A DNA stretch of 64,000 nucleotides from Lichina pygmaea (GCA_963422465.1 OY730174.1:3374914-3438913); one strand, 5' to 3'; counted from the first letter of the stretch, positions 11,936 through 24,327 are shown. Numbers and translations are program-made. Notes: generated from the sequence alone by a model not told the origin.

Positions 11936-14900
11936 ATGGCTGGCACCGATGTGTCAACACCACCGACACCACCACAAGCCGCCGCCGTGGCGCCACCACC
12001 ACCACCACCACCACCACCACCAGCAACAGCAACAGCATCTCCGCCCTTGAGCGACACCCTCCTGGCCCGTCTGCTGGGGTTCTTCGCCGAGGCCAGCAAC
12101 GGAACTCTGGCCGGATGCTTCGCCGGGCTGCTACTGGTCGTCGTCGTCCTCTTCGGTCGGATCGGTTTCGTGCTGGTGGGAGTCGTCACCGGCTTCGTCT
12201 TGCACGCGCTATGGCCGGACACGCTACCGCTGCCGCATCGATCATCCGGATTGAGTCGGCGCAAGGGAGCTCGTCATTGGGAAGAGTCGGGCTGCGAGAC
12301 GGCCAGGCGCATCTTGGACTGGCGCACCGAACGGGCTTCTGATATTGCCGCCGCCGCTGCTGCTACGAGCGCTACTACAAGCGCTGCTACGACCGGCAAC
12401 GAGTCGCTCAAGGACGGCGCACCTGACCGCGTCGTCGACGCCGCTACCGCAGACAAAAGCCTCGATTTCTCTCGGTTGCCTCCCCAGACCGCGGCGGCGC
12501 TGGCCAGTCTGACCGATGCTGTCATCCGCGACTACGTATCGTATGTTTGCTTCGCTGCCTGCCCTACCTAGGTCCCCCATGAACCGAGGCCCGCTGACTG
12601 GCTTGTCGCGACAGCTGGTGGTATTCGCCCATCTTGCCGGACGAGAAGTCGTTTGTATCGGCTTCGAGAGACGTCTACGTATCCTTCCTGCTCGCCATCT
12701 CGATGCGCATGTCCCGGAAGAGGCCGGCGGACGTGTTGCTCGACCTCCTGACGAACATCTCGTCGCTGATGATCGCCTTTCTCAGTGAGCTGGCCATCGC
12801 GCAGTCGTCGGCGTCGACTACGTCCGTGTCGACCGCCGACGCCGTCGACGAGTACCTCGCGTCCAATCCCGACGGGGGGCTGGCAAGTATCGTCGACAGG
12901 TCGGCTCAAGAGAGAAAATTCAAAGCAGAGGTCGAAGACCTGCTGAGACAGTTTCTCGAGCCGCACGTCTACAGCTGCAGACCAGCCTACATCTTCCTAC
13001 GAGAAGTCCTCGTGGGGGTTGTTCTGAACGTGACGCTGGAGAGCTGCTCTAGACCCGAAACGATCAATGGCTGGATCGTCTACCTGCTGGAAGAGACCCG
13101 GTTGGCTCCGCCACACGTTGACGCAGCGGTGGACGGTGTGGGGATTCCCGCCGACGTGGCCATTGGCGATCACTTCCCGGCGTCGAGCGCTGCCGGAGCC
13201 GGAGATGGCGACCCCGAGCCGTCGGCATCGGACAGGTCGACGGATCGGAAGCTCAGCAAGGCCGAGGAAGCCATGGCCCGGGCAATCGAGGAGGCCGCAA
13301 AGATGAACGAGCTGATCGCCGAGGAGACGCGGAGGAGAGCGTCCGCCAAAGACAATGCCGAGTCGTCTACGTCCGACTCAAGCTCCGCCGGCCCGCTGGC
13401 GACCCCGGACGAGAGCGAGGCCGCGTCTAGCGACTTGTACCACCCTCTTAGACCAGACGATATGGTGGGGACGCCCGAGACCGAAACACCGCTGGCATCT
13501 CTGACGGAGCAGACGCCTACGTCAAACCGTCGCGCACCGAACTTCACCAGCTTCGATCAGTTTATCCCCGATCGCACTCCTACCGCACTGCAACCTAGCG
13601 ATGCTAGCATCAAGCCTTCGAGTCCGGTGGACAAGAACGAGCCTCCGTCCCTGCATGACGCCAGCGTCTCCCTTCTGGACGATGCGGCACCGGGCGGCAA
13701 GAGCACCTACCCTTCGAGATCCCAGATAGAATACATCATCCAGATCGAGCCCGCCTCGTCCTTGCACCCAGGATACATGATCGCACGGAAGTACGTCGAT
13801 TTCGAGAACCTGCACGAAGTCCTTCGGCGCATCTCGGTCGTGGCGGGCGTCGCGCGCTTCCAGAGCCAACACTCCTCCCTACCGGCGTGGAAGAACCGCG
13901 GCAAGGAAAGCGTCCGAACCGATCTCGAGCTTTATCTGCAGGATGCGCTGTCGCACCGGCAGCTGGCCGACAGCGAGGGCATGAAGCGCTTCCTCGAGAG
14001 GAACCACAGCTTCGGGCGGCCCGAGTCGACCCCGACCGGCAAAGGTGGCCTGCCCGCCGCCTTTGGCACCATGGGGAAGGGCATGCTGGACGCGTTGGCG
14101 AGCGCTCCGAAAGGGGTTGGTGGCGTGCTCGGAAACGTCGGCGGTCTCGGCCAGAAGAAAGATGGCGGTAGGAGCTCGGCCAGCGTCGTCACGCCGAAGG
14201 AACCCAGAGCGGCTCCTCCGGCAAGGAGCAGCAGCAACAAGTCGCTGGGCCCCGAGCCGATCCGGGCCGACGACGGTCCAGAAGACGCGCGGAGCTTCCG
14301 ATCGGTCCCCTCCCCGCAGCCCCACGTTCCCTCGGCCGAACGGTCTTCCGGCGACGTGGCCGGCATGCCGAGATCACACGTGTCGTCGACGACATCCCTC
14401 AACCACGGCTCGAACGCGGCGTCAAGCCTCGCGTCATCGTTCGTGGACACGCCGCAGCAGTCGTCCGTTGCCGAGCTCGACGACCTTCAGCTTCCGCCCT
14501 TACCGACCAACATACCCGACGACTACGGCTCGACCGCTCACCGAAGCACGTCGCCCACGCGTCGCAGCCGGGACCCGGCCGCAGGGAGCGCTGGCACTCC
14601 ATGGCCCAGCCTCGCTACTCAGCCGCTCGACAACGGCAGGTCCAAGAGCGGCGGCACCGGCCGGCTGACGCAGAAGGAGACGCAAGCGGCCGTGGATCTC
14701 TGCTTCGCCGTCGTCAACGAGCTCTACAACCTATCCTCGGCCTGGAACATCCGCCGGACGCTCCTCATGGCGGCCAAGAACTTTATAAACCTCGAGACCT
14801 TTCAGACGCTGATACAGGACACGATCATCGACGGCAACACCTCGGACGCGGCCGTGGCGGGTTACGTCCGACGGCTCGAGGAGACGGCCGTGCCGACGCC

Positions 14901-15144
14901 GGAGCAGCCCAAAGCCTGGCCGGCGCCGCCTCCGCCGACGGGGGACGAGAAGGACCGGCTTCGCGTCAAGGCCCGGCGTCTGCTCGTCGAGCGTGGCCTA
15001 CCGCCGGCGCTGACCGGCGTCATGGGCAACGCTGCCAGTCGCGAGGCTCTCGGCAAGGTCTTTGACTGTCTACAAATCGAGCACGTCGCCCGCGGCTTGG
15101 TCGCTGGGCTCATGGTTCAGGCTCTCAAGGTCATCAGCCAATGA
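11936..15144 (+). CDS. PXA/PX/nexin-C membrane protein (Mdm1/Pxa1-like sorting nexin)
   Basis: This is a 1,044-residue membrane-anchored sorting-nexin-like protein. Two exons, 11936-12540 and 12615-15144, are joined across GTATGT...CGACAG; phase 2 restores RDYVSWWYSPILPDEKSF. A Pro-rich N-terminus is followed by a long hydrophobic hairpin at about residues 55-90 (LLLVVVVLFGRIGFVLVG). Then come a PXA domain (about 175-385), a charged coiled segment (SKAEEAMARAIEEAAKM), a PX domain (about 565-665) with the basic RKYVDFENLHEVLRR element, and a C-terminal nexin-C domain (about 885-1040). Proteins of this plan (yeast Mdm1, SNX13/14/25) tether ER to vacuole or endosome and bind phosphoinositides. 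I see no RGS domain between PXA and PX, so it fits the shorter filamentous-fungal Pxa1-like branch better than full Mdm1. PXA/PX assignment is by motif memory. Confidence 0.88.
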
Positions 15145-16061
15145 ATGTATATGTAGAAGGGCGTGTTGAGCTCTGGCTCATCTGCAACTGAGCATGCCAT
15201 ACATGGCTGGAGAAGACATGATGGAGGGAGCCCTGGGGTTTATGGAGGGGTGCTTGGCGCGATGCTGTCAGGGAGATTGAGGCGAAGGCGGACTAGGAGA
15301 AGTTGAGGGTTTATTGGGGGAGTTTTGGGGGGGGGGGGGGGGGTTCTCTCTTTCTGATATGTTCAGTACGAGAGTACGTATGTACATGCTTCTTATAAGA
15401 CTTTCCCTTCAACATCACATCTCAAATCACTCTACTGACACACACAGGTATGACAGTAATTACAGCACCTCGACTAAACAAAGCACTCAGATGGACATCT
15501 GTCAATCTAGACCAAGTAATTCAGTTCAGCCTCATCATTGCGTGAGCCACCGACAGGGAGTCAAGCTTGAAGACAAATCTGAATGACGGACCTTGGTCAG
15601 AGCTGTCTGACTATGTACGTGGTAGCTGAAGAAGATGGGACACACTCACTCACTTCTTGGATTTATGTACAGTGATGCTGCAATCAGAACTTGTAAGTTG
15701 TAAAATGTGTTGCTTCGACGGAAGTAGGGTTGTTGGCTTTCGGTGAAGCAGGAAGCTCTGTACGTATGTACTTTGTACTCCGTACGAGTACTTCAGTACA
15801 ACACCTCGGTATCAAAGTACGTAAACGTACTCAGTACAGAGTACGGAGTACCATACCCATACTCGTATGCAGAAGAGTACCGTACGGGTATTGATTAGTC
15901 AGATACGGCACCCCAAAACGCGTCTTCCCGACATCAAGCCGTTGCGGTGCCGGTGGAAAACTCAGAGATTCGCCTTTGCAGATCGTTGCTTCACGTTCCA
16001 ACCGACTCTCTCGTGCTAATCAATTGATTGATTGGCAGGAATACTCCATACCGTCAGTAAT
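15145..16061. other. Intergenic spacer upstream of SUB1
   Basis: A 0.9 kb spacer. A poly-G run of 17 lies at 15327-15343. GTAC-rich palindromes lie at 15365-15390 and 15760-15895. No gene is seen. The final 100 bases are plausible SUB1 leader. Confidence 0.6.
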
Positions 16062-16800
16062 ATGCCATCAAAGAGCAAGGAGCGCATGGCCGAAGTAGAC
16101 GAGTACGCCTCCGACGGCGGCTTCGTCGAACCAGACTCGGACCAGCCCAAGCGCAAGAAGGCGCGTCTCGAAAAGCCAGCAGGCAAGGCTGCAAAGACTA
16201 CGAAGGCTACAAAGACCACAAAGGCTACAGATGCTACGAAGGTGGCTGGCGGGGAAAAGCGAGACGACGCCGATTCAGTCTTTTGGGAGGTGTGCCTCTG
16301 TTGCTTAGCGTTGTCGCGCGGTCTTGCAGGGGTCGTTGACTGACCAACGCCATAGCTGTCGAACAACCGGCGCGTCACGATCTCTGAGTTCAAAGGAAGG
16401 CGCATGGTCGACGTTCGCGAGTACTACCTCAAGGACGACAAGGCTCTACCTGGGAAGAAGGTTCGTTGCTCTCCTCCGCCCAATGGCTCTGTCATGAAGT
16501 TTCGGCTTTATTCGTTCGAGCCAACAATCTCTCTGCGTGCAACAGGGCATATCTCTCCCCATCGATCAATTCTCCGCTCTCATCTCGGCCTTGCCGCAGA
16601 TCGAAAAGGCCCTGAAAGAGCAGGGCGAGGAAGTGCCGCGGCCCTCCTATGACAGAGATGAAGAGGGAGAAGGAGAAGGAGAAGAGATGGGGGCAAAGTC
16701 CAAGGCCAAACCAAAGCCCCAAAGCGACGTCGAGACGAGGCAGAAGAGAAAGAAGAACTTTGAGGCGACCAGTGAGGAGGAAGAAGCCGATGAAGAGTGA
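16062..16800 (+). CDS. SUB1: Transcriptional coactivator Sub1/PC4
   Basis: This is a 195-residue homologue of the single-strand DNA-binding coactivator PC4 (yeast Sub1), which acts with RNA polymerase II in initiation, elongation and 3'-end formation. Three exons are read: 16062-16289, 16356-16460 and 16546-16800. The introns are GTGTGC...CATAG and GTTCGT...AACAG, both in phase 0. The PC4 fold spans about residues 70-130, from SVFWELSNNRRVTISEFKG through VDVREYYLKDDKALPGKKG to ISLPIDQFSALISALPQIE. The N-terminus is Lys-rich with a bipartite nuclear signal (PKRKKARLEKPAGK) and repeated KTTKAT units. The C-terminus is acidic (EEGEGEGEE, EEEEADEE), as is usual in fungal Sub1. The gene is short and complete. 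Confidence 0.93.
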
Positions 16801-17608
16801 ATCTGTAAGGGCAGTGATCCATCTCTTGAAGCACTGCGTTTGGAGGTGCACGTGGCGTGTCGATTTACGGCCTTGTGTGGGGGGCTTGGGGCTGCGCCGG
16901 TAGTGTGAGCTGATGTCAAAGGCATATTCGGTAAGTTGCTGCTATTCTCATCCAACTCGGTCTCTAAACCAATGCAGTTTAAAATGCTTCGAGAACTCTC
17001 TCTGTTCGACCAATCTCTATTTCCATCCACAGCCAATCTAACCTCATAGACAAATATCAATTGGCTTCTCATTTTGACAAAGGTTTTTACAACTGGGCCT
17101 TGGCATGAAAGAGGTTTCTCGAGGAGGCGGGCGTTGCGACGAGCCCCCTGCCATTGATAGCGGCGAAGCTGGCAGCCGCCAGACGCCTGAAGAAGTCGCA
17201 GGCCTCTACAAGGCGACTGTCCACGTGCCAAACATCCTCTACGTCAATTATATCTGCTGCCATTTGCGGAACATGTCCCCGTCACGTGTCGCTTTCTGCC
17301 GCGGGCGGTGAACAGAGCTAGAGCTCGACTTCGTCGTAGCTGCGATGACGCTCGGCTCGAGAGCGACAACCCAGCGTCGCTCCTTTGACGATAGCTTCTG
17401 CATCTTCTCAAGACAATTTATTCAAGAGGGATATGTGCTTAGTCGATCTTCGTACCTCTCTTTCTCTTGCACTTGGACATCTGAAACCTGCCCCTTGCGT
17501 TCTCGGGAACCGGTCTGTGTGGTCTCGTTCGAGTACCGGGTTGCATCTTCGGAGGCTACCGCCACTGCAACATAGAGACGACAAGGTCGCCACATACAGA
17601 CGTTAGGA
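16801..17608. other. Spacer between SUB1 and the oxoprolinase gene
   Basis: About 0.8 kb. It has two CACGTG hexamers, near 17222 and 17282, in the 400 bases before the oxoprolinase start. These are candidate bHLH sites but unproven. A small open frame at 17105-17311 has no recognisable features. Confidence 0.5.
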
Positions 17609-20600
17609 ATGGCTTCCCCAGGTAGCCGGGGTTTTCGCATTGCCATTGATGTGAGCAGCCTGCTGTGCCTTCGGACACATGACGAAGCTAAGACGATGCC
17701 TCGAAGCGCGGCGGCACGTTCACAGACTGCGTCGGCAATCCAGGCTCCGGGAAGATGGAGGACGATGTCATCATCAAGTTGCTCTCTGAGGACCCAGCGA
17801 ACTATTCAGACGCGCCGCTCGAGGCCATCCGCCGCCTGCTCAGCCGATTCGAGAGACGCGAGATCCCTCGGGGGGCGCCTCTGGATACGTCCAACGTCGA
17901 GAGCATCCGGATGGGCACCACCGTCGCGACGAACGCGTTGCTTGAACGCAAAGGCGAGCGAATCGCCATGGTCGTGACCAAGGGGTTCAAGGATTGCCTC
18001 GAGATCGGCAATCAATCTCGCCCGAGGATATTCGATCTCGCCATCCGCCGGCCGGAGGTGCTCTATCGACAGGTGGTCGAGATCGACGAGCGCGTCACCC
18101 TCGAGGACTACGCCGAAGATCCGTTCAAGCATGTGACGCGGCTTGCCCAGGACCGAAGCTCGTCGCGGGACGCCGATCTTGTTCGCGGGCTGTCCGGCGA
18201 AGCGGTGCGCGTCTTGAAACGTCCGCACGAGCCGACGGTCAAGGCGCAGCTGAAAGCGCTGTACGACGACGGCTTTCGGAGCATCGCCGTCTGTCTCATG
18301 CATGGCTACACGTATCCTGGCCACGAGGCGTCGGTCGGCCGCGTCGCCCGCGAGATGGGATTCAAGCATGTCAGCCTCAGCCACGAGCTGATGCCGATGA
18401 TCAAGCTGGTGCCTCGAGCGACCTCGGCTTGCGCGGATGCGTATCTGACGCCCACGATCAAGAGGTACATCGCAGGCTTTCAGGCAGGCTTCGAAGGCGG
18501 ATTGGGCGTCGAGAGCGTCCAGCGGCGGGGGGAGGGCAAAGGTGCCCGGTGCGAGTTCATGCAGTCCGATGGCGGCTTGGTGGATGTGCACCGGTTCTCC
18601 GGCCTACGTGCCATCCTTTCCGGACCAGCCGGTGGCGTCGTCGGCTACGCCTTGACTTCATACGACCCGAGAACGAAGACGCCCGTCATCGGATTCGACA
18701 TGGGTGGGACAAGCACCGACGTCAGTCGCTTCGGGGCCGGCAGGTACGAGCACGTCTTCGAGACCACGACGGCGGGCGTAACGATCCAATCCCCTCAGCT
18801 CGACATCAACACGGTGGCGGCGGGTGGCGGTTCCAGGTTGTTCTTCCGGAACGGTCTGTTCGTCGTCGGGCCCGAGTCGGCCGGCGCTCACCCCGGCCCG
18901 GCATGCTATCGGAAAGGCGGACCTTCGACGGTGACCGACGCGAATCTCTTTCTAGGCCGCCTGCTGCCGGAGTTCTTTCCCAAGATCTTTGGCCGGTCGG
19001 AGGCGGAGGGCCTCGACGAGCAAGTCAGCGAGCGGTTGTTCTTCCAGCTCACGGAGCAGATCAACGCCGAGCTCGTCGGCGACACGCCCGAGAAGACGAT
19101 GGGTCCGGACGAGGTGGCCTACGGCTTTATCAAGATTGCGAACGAGACCATGACGCGGCCTATCAGATCGCTGACCGAAGCCAAGGGTCACGACACGTCG
19201 CAGCATAGACTGGCGACTTTTGGTGGCGCAGGAGGCCAACATGCCGTTGCCATCGCGGAGAGCCTTGGCATCCGTCAGGTGCTGGTCCACAGATACTCCT
19301 CGGTGCTCTCGGCGTATGGCATGTCTCTTGCGGACGTCGTCGACGAGCGCCAAGCGCCCGAGTCGAAGGTGTGGTCCGACGACTCGGATATCAGGGGGGA
19401 GCTAAAGGCAAAGATGGACTCACTGAGGGCGCAAGCCACCGCCACGCTACGTTCGCAGGGCTTTGGCGATGGGCAGATCGAGTTTGAGGAGTATCTCAAC
19501 ATGCGATACAGAGGCACCGAGACTGCTCTCATGGTCGTCAGGCCCGAAAGGGACGAGGTCGAGAAGCTGTATGCTGGCGACGAGTGGGCCTTTGGCAGAG
19601 CGTTCGTCCGGCAACACGAACAAGAGTTTGGCTTCACACTGCCGGGCAGAGATACCATCGTGGACGATGTTCGTGTTCGCGGTATTGGAAAAAGCTCGCA
19701 AGGCCTGGAAGACTCGGTCGATGAGCAGCTGAAAACGTTGGTTCCGAAGGACGTCAACGACGCCAAGAAGCATGCCACGTCCCAGGTCTACTTTGAGGGA
19801 GGCCGCCAAGAGACGCCAATCTACAAGCTCGAGGACCTTGATATCGGGGATCGGATCCGCGGACCTGCCATCCTTGCGGATGGCACTCAGACGATCGTTG
19901 TCACTCCAGAAGCCACCGCCATCATCATCAAGACGCACGTCGTGATCAACCTGGGAGACAGCGAGGGGGCGGCGGAGAAGCTCGGTACAGACAAGGTGGA
20001 TCCGATCATGTTGAGCGTCTTCGCGCACCGGTTCATGGCGATCGCCGAACAGATGGGCCGTGCTCTGCAGAAGACCAGCGTCAGCACCAACGTGAAGGAG
20101 CGGCTTGATTACTCGTGCGCCCTCTTCGATGCCACCGGGGGGCTAGTCGCCAACGGTAAGTGCCTCCTCATCGCTCCGACGGGGAGTTATGGCGAGCTAA
20201 GCTCGAGTTCCAGCTCCGCATCTTCCTGTCCACCTCGGAAGTATGTCGACGTGCGTACGAACCCAGGCGGACATATGGAAGGGAAAGTTGAGGCAAGGCG
20301 ACGTCATTGTGTCGAACCACCCCGAGTTCGGCGGGACGCACCTGCCGGATATCACTGTCATCACCCCTGCATTCATCGGGGACCATATCGTCTTCTACGT
20401 CGCCTCGAGGGCGCATCACGCCGACGTTGGGGGCATCCTGCCGGGGTCCATGCCACCGCAGTCGCGCGAGCTGTTCCAGGAGGGTGCGGCCATCACCACA
20501 GAGAAGCTTGTTTCCGAAGGGCATTTCAACGAAGAGCGGATCACCGAGCTTCTGCACACCGAGCCTGCGAAGTATCCCGGCTGCAGCGGGACCCGGTGCC

Positions 20601-22231
20601 TGGCGGACAACATCAACGATCTCAAGGCCCAGGTAGCCGCGAATCAAAAGGGCATCAGTCTGATCAACGGCCTGATAGACGACTACGGGGAGGACGTCGT
20701 GCAGCTCTACATGGTCAATATCCAGCGAAATGCCGAGCTCAGCGTGCGCAATCTCCTGAGGGATGTCAGCAAGAGGTTCTCAGGCAAGGACCTCTCGGCC
20801 GTGGATTGCATGGACGATGGCAGCCCAATCCGGCTCAAGGTTGCCATCGACGGGGAGAAAGGAGAAGCCGTGTTTGACTTTGACGGCACCGGCCCGGAAG
20901 TATACGGTCAGTGTCCGAAGGGCAGCCGGCAGGGATCCCTCTCTCACGACTGACCTGATGTCAGGGAACGTCAACGCGCCGCCAGCAGTAACGTATTCTG
21001 CCATCATATACTGCCTTCGCTGTCTGATATCAGAAGACATTCCGCTGAATCAGGGCTGTCTCAAACCCGTCACGGTGAAGATACCGGACGGATGTTTCCT
21101 GGCACCGTCCGAGAAGGCTGCCGTCGTCGGAGGCAACGTCCTGACGGTATGTAATCAACTGCCTTTCGCGTCGATCGCTTGCGTCGCAAGCTGACCCGGC
21201 CGCCTGTCTCCAGAGCCAACGCGTGACGGACGTCATATTCAAGGCGTTCGAAGCATGCGCAGCGTCGCAAGGGGACTGTAACAACCTGACCTTTGGCTTT
21301 GGAGGAAATTCTGCGGGCGAGGAAGAAAGCAAGGGGTTCGGGTACTACGAGACCATCGCCGGCGGTAGCGGAGCGGTAAGACGCCCCCACCCCTCTTCTC
21401 TCGACATCTGCGTATACAATCCGTCTAACGCCACCGCCTCTCCCCAAGGGTCCGGACTGGGAAGGCACCTCGGGCGTGCACACGCACATGACCAACACGC
21501 GGATCACCGACGCCGAGGTCTTCGAGCGTCGATACCCGGTCATCCTGCGGGACTTTTCGCTACGACGGGGCTCCGGCGGGGCCGGCCTGCACCGGGGCGG
21601 CGACGGCGTGATCCGCGACATTGAGTTCCGGCACGCGGTCGAGGCATCCATCCTGTCGGAGCGACGCGTCCATCGGCCGTACGGTCTACACGGCGGCGCC
21701 GACGCGTCGTGCGGAGTCAACCACTGGATCCGAAGAGTGCCGCGCCCCGGCTCGTCACCGTCGAAGTTCAAGCCCGAGTCGTCGTCGGCGTCGGTCGAAC
21801 GTACCATCAACCTCGGCGCGAAAAACACCGCCACGATGCAACCCGGCGACCGCATCGTCATCTACACCCCCGGCGGAGGCGGATGGGGCGCTTCTCCAGA
21901 GGACCTTGCCGCCCAAGACCATGCCGCCCAAGACCATGCCGCCCAAGACCATGCCGCCCAAGACCATGCCGCCCAAGACCATGCCGCCCAAGACCATGCC
22001 GCCCAAGACCATGCCGCCCAAGTCCATGCCGCCCAAGACGCAGACCCCGCTGTAAAGAGTAACAGGCCGAGCACGACGACGACGACGGCGGCGGCGGCGG
22101 CGGCGGGAACGGGGATGACGGCGACGGCGACGGAGAAGAAGAACAAGAAGTGGGACCCCGCTTCCGACCCGAAACATTCGTGGCGCGGAGGCAGTTTGGC
22201 TCATCGCGCCCAGTTGCAAGAGACTAGTTGA
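17609..22231 (+). CDS. OXP1: 5-oxoprolinase (ATP-hydrolysing), HyuA/HyuB fusion
   Basis: This predicted cytosolic enzyme opens 5-oxoproline to glutamate with ATP hydrolysis in the gamma-glutamyl (glutathione) cycle. Six exons are read: 17609-17650, 17707-20155, 20214-20906, 20965-21146, 21214-21375 and 21449-22231. All have GT-AG ends and consistent phase, giving about 1,436 residues. The hydantoinase-A half starts with [16 protein letters not shown], the actin-like ATP motif split by intron 1, and continues with [15 protein letters not shown] and [13 protein letters not shown]. The hydantoinase-B half has [17 protein letters not shown] across intron 2, then [34 protein letters not shown] and [20 protein letters not shown]. 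The protein is about 150 residues longer than the usual 1,280-1,300. The extra length is a C-terminal DHAAQ repeat and a Thr/Ala-rich tail created by repeats at 21903-22037 and about 22073-22105. The first exon encodes only 14 residues. Confidence 0.93.
21903..22037 (+). repeat. 15-bp minisatellite, nine copies, in oxoprolinase C-terminus
   Basis: Nine tandem 15-bp units of the form ACCATGCCGCCCAAG encode DLAAQ, seven DHAAQ and one VHAAQ. The seven central units are identical. The tract is in frame and follows the conserved GGGGWG end of the hydantoinase-B domain. Confidence 0.95.
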
Positions 22232-22250
22232 TTCGCACGCAGCTCTCTCT

Positions 22251-22289
22251 CTCTCTCCCTCTCTCTCCTCTAACCTCTATCTTCTACTT

Positions 22290-22321
<32 letters not shown>

Positions 22322-22370
22322 TCTCTCCTCTAACCTCTATCTTCTACTTTCTCTCTTTCTCTCTCTCTCT
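22251..22370. repeat. Exact 60-bp tandem duplication, CT-rich
   Basis: Positions 22251-22310 are repeated at 22311-22370 with the same CTCCTCTAACCTCTATCTTC core. A third, degraded copy of the core follows near 22420. It probably lies in the 3' untranslated region of the oxoprolinase gene. Confidence 0.9.
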
Positions 22371-22675
22371 CTCTATCTCTTTCTCTCTCTCCCTTCTCCC
22401 CCTCCTCCCCCCCAAATCTCTATCTCCTACTTTCTCTCTCTCTGTCTTCTGTATCTCGGCGGTCCAACCCAACAAAACCAACCGATGGAAGAAAATGTGT
22501 TTCTTCTTATTTATTTATAGCTCAACTCGAACATGCGAGCCCATTGTGCCTGGATGCTGTACTTCGTAGCTATTCTACATATATATAATTATCCGTTCGT
22601 GCCATAGTTGCTGTACTGTCTAGAGGCCCCTTTGGTACTCCATTGCTGCATTATCGAATTGATAGGGCTGTTTGG

Positions 22676-22676
22676 C

Positions 22677-22712
<36 letters not shown>
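22676..22712. repeat. TGTC tetranucleotide microsatellite
   Basis: About nine tandem CTGT units, with scattered CTGT copies over the next 80 bases. Confidence 0.9.
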
Positions 22713-22715
<3 letters not shown>

Positions 22716-23340
22716 AGACCTGTCTGGCCTGTCTCCCTGTTCTGGCCTGTCTGTCTTTCTGGCCTGTCCATTCCTGTCCCGGCCCGTCTGTGGTTCCATT
22801 CAAACCACATAGTCAAACAAGAGTGCAGGTTCAAGGACGCAAAGTAGGAAGACTGCACGGTCGTCTACCACATCCATCGGAGAATGAAGGGGGTTTTCGG
22901 CCCGAAGACGGTTTCATCCTTTCAAACTACCATTGCTACTCCCGGCATAATCTAGTTAGCTAGCCAGCTTTAGAAACGGTGTGGAAGACTTCAATCGATC
23001 AACCTATCACGTCCATCCTTGACTCCTTGAGAACGGCTTACGCATCAGGATCGGAGGCCTTCTCTCGACTCGAGTCCTTTTTTTTTTTTTTTTTTTTTGC
23101 TTGCTGGGGCGAAGGAGGGGTGCAACGCGTGGACGGTTCGGTCGGAGCACCCGAAAGAGCAATAAGAACGGGGTAAAGGTCGTGTTTGCGAATCCCATGT
23201 GGTCGCGTGGGTATCATCGTAAAATTTACTGGAGAGAAGAGCTTTGTCTTTCGTGGCCCAAAAGAGGGCAAATGCGATGCGTATAGCCACGTGCACGCTT
23301 GGACGACTCGTCGTCGTCAAGAAAAAGCCCGACGGCCTTG

Positions 23341-24327
23341 TCATGGAACAGAAGACGCGTCCTTTCCGAACATCCCGGTCAACGTCTTTTGCGCGCCGGA
23401 GGAGGTGAAGAACATGGGTTTGGCAAGCGCCGTCGATTCCGGTATCCGTCTTCCCGCTTCCAGGCTGCCAAGCACCCACTCGGCCGTCACGTACTTGACG
23501 GCCTGTCCGCCGATGCGCCGGATCTCTTTCTGCAGCTTGGTCGCCGCGAGACCGCCGCCACATCGTCCTGGGTGGGGCCTTGTGACGGACTTGCTGGCTT
23601 GAGATACCAGGGACGAGGCGCCGGAAGAAGTGGACGACGGGTAAGGTGGAGATGTGGAAGGCCCGTCCGGGGGCGCCCCCAGCACGACGTGCGTCACGCT
23701 CTTCCTTGCCAGAGCCACGGCGACGCGGCCGCCGTTCTCGGCGATGAGGTACTTCAGCCTGTGGTCCGACACCGTCGGAGCGGTGGAACCGTTGATGTAG
23801 AAACATAGCCCGTCGAACACCTTTCTGGGTCTCTTTGCGCCGTCTGTCGATCCGGCACGTCGACCGTCATCGTCCGTCTCGCGCGGACGCTTCGTGTGCA
23901 CCGCGCGACTGGCGAGTGGGATCCGATCGTCGCAGCTTGCGGATGCCTTCGTCGTCGATGCCCTGCCGGACTTGGTCACGCTGGACCCGTTCCCCTTCAG
24001 CATCTCGGCGACGTCGGCACATGCCGTCTCTCGTCGCAGTCCGCTTGCCTCGCGCTGCCATCCTCCCTTGGGCAATCGACCGTCCCGTCCGAAGAACGGA
24101 GACCCGGCGCAAGCGCCGTCCGCAACGCGTCGACCACCGCCGGCCCCGCCCCGGAACTGCGCCGCCAACTTGGACGTCCGGCTCTGTCGCCAGACGGCCG
24201 ATCCTGCCAGACGGTTGTTGCCATCTTTCTGGTGGCCCGTGGAGACTGAGCTCCATGGGTCGACCCGCTCCCTTGGTAGTGGTAAATCTGACTTTGCGAT
24301 GACCGTCGGTGTTGACGACCTTGTCAT
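23341..24327 (-). CDS. BRCT-domain protein, Rev1-BRCT-like, with PIP-like tail
   Basis: A single-exon frame of 328 residues runs from an ATG at 24327 to a TGA at 23341. A BRCT domain spans about residues 195-310: KVFDGLCFYINGST, then LKYLIAENGGRVAVALARKSVTHVVLG, then QKEIRRIGGQAVKYVTAEWVLGSLEAGRRIPE. This order and wording recall the Rev1-type BRCT. No polymerase domain follows, so it is a stand-alone BRCT protein probably acting in DNA repair or replication in the nucleus. The last 15 residues contain QKTLTGMF, which matches a PCNA-interacting box (Qxx[L/I/M]xx[aromatic][aromatic]) except for Met at the seventh position. The N-terminal 190 residues are low-complexity and basic. Its start is divergent to the 11 kb spacer leading to stuA. 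Confidence 0.75.
   Translation of the reverse strand: MTRSSTPTVIAKSDLPLPRERVDPWSSVSTGHQKDGNNRLAGSAVWRQSRTSKLAAQFRGGAGGGRRVADGACAGSPFFGRDGRLPKGGWQREASGLRRETACADVAEMLKGNGSSVTKSGRASTTKASASCDDRIPLASRAVHTKRPRETDDDGRRAGSTDGAKRPRKVFDGLCFYINGSTAPTVSDHRLKYLIAENGGRVAVALARKSVTHVVLGAPPDGPSTSPPYPSSTSSGASSLVSQASKSVTRPHPGRCGGGLAATKLQKEIRRIGGQAVKYVTAEWVLGSLEAGRRIPESTALAKPMFFTSSGAQKTLTGMFGKDASSVP

Larger units (their letters stand above)
22232..23340. other. Convergent 3' spacer with CT-rich repeats
   Basis: This 1.1 kb lies between the 3' ends of the oxoprolinase and BRCT genes. It begins with a CT-rich 60-bp tandem duplication, continues with a TGTC tract at about 22676-22712 and a poly-T run at about 23079-23098, and has no gene signal. 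Confidence 0.6.
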
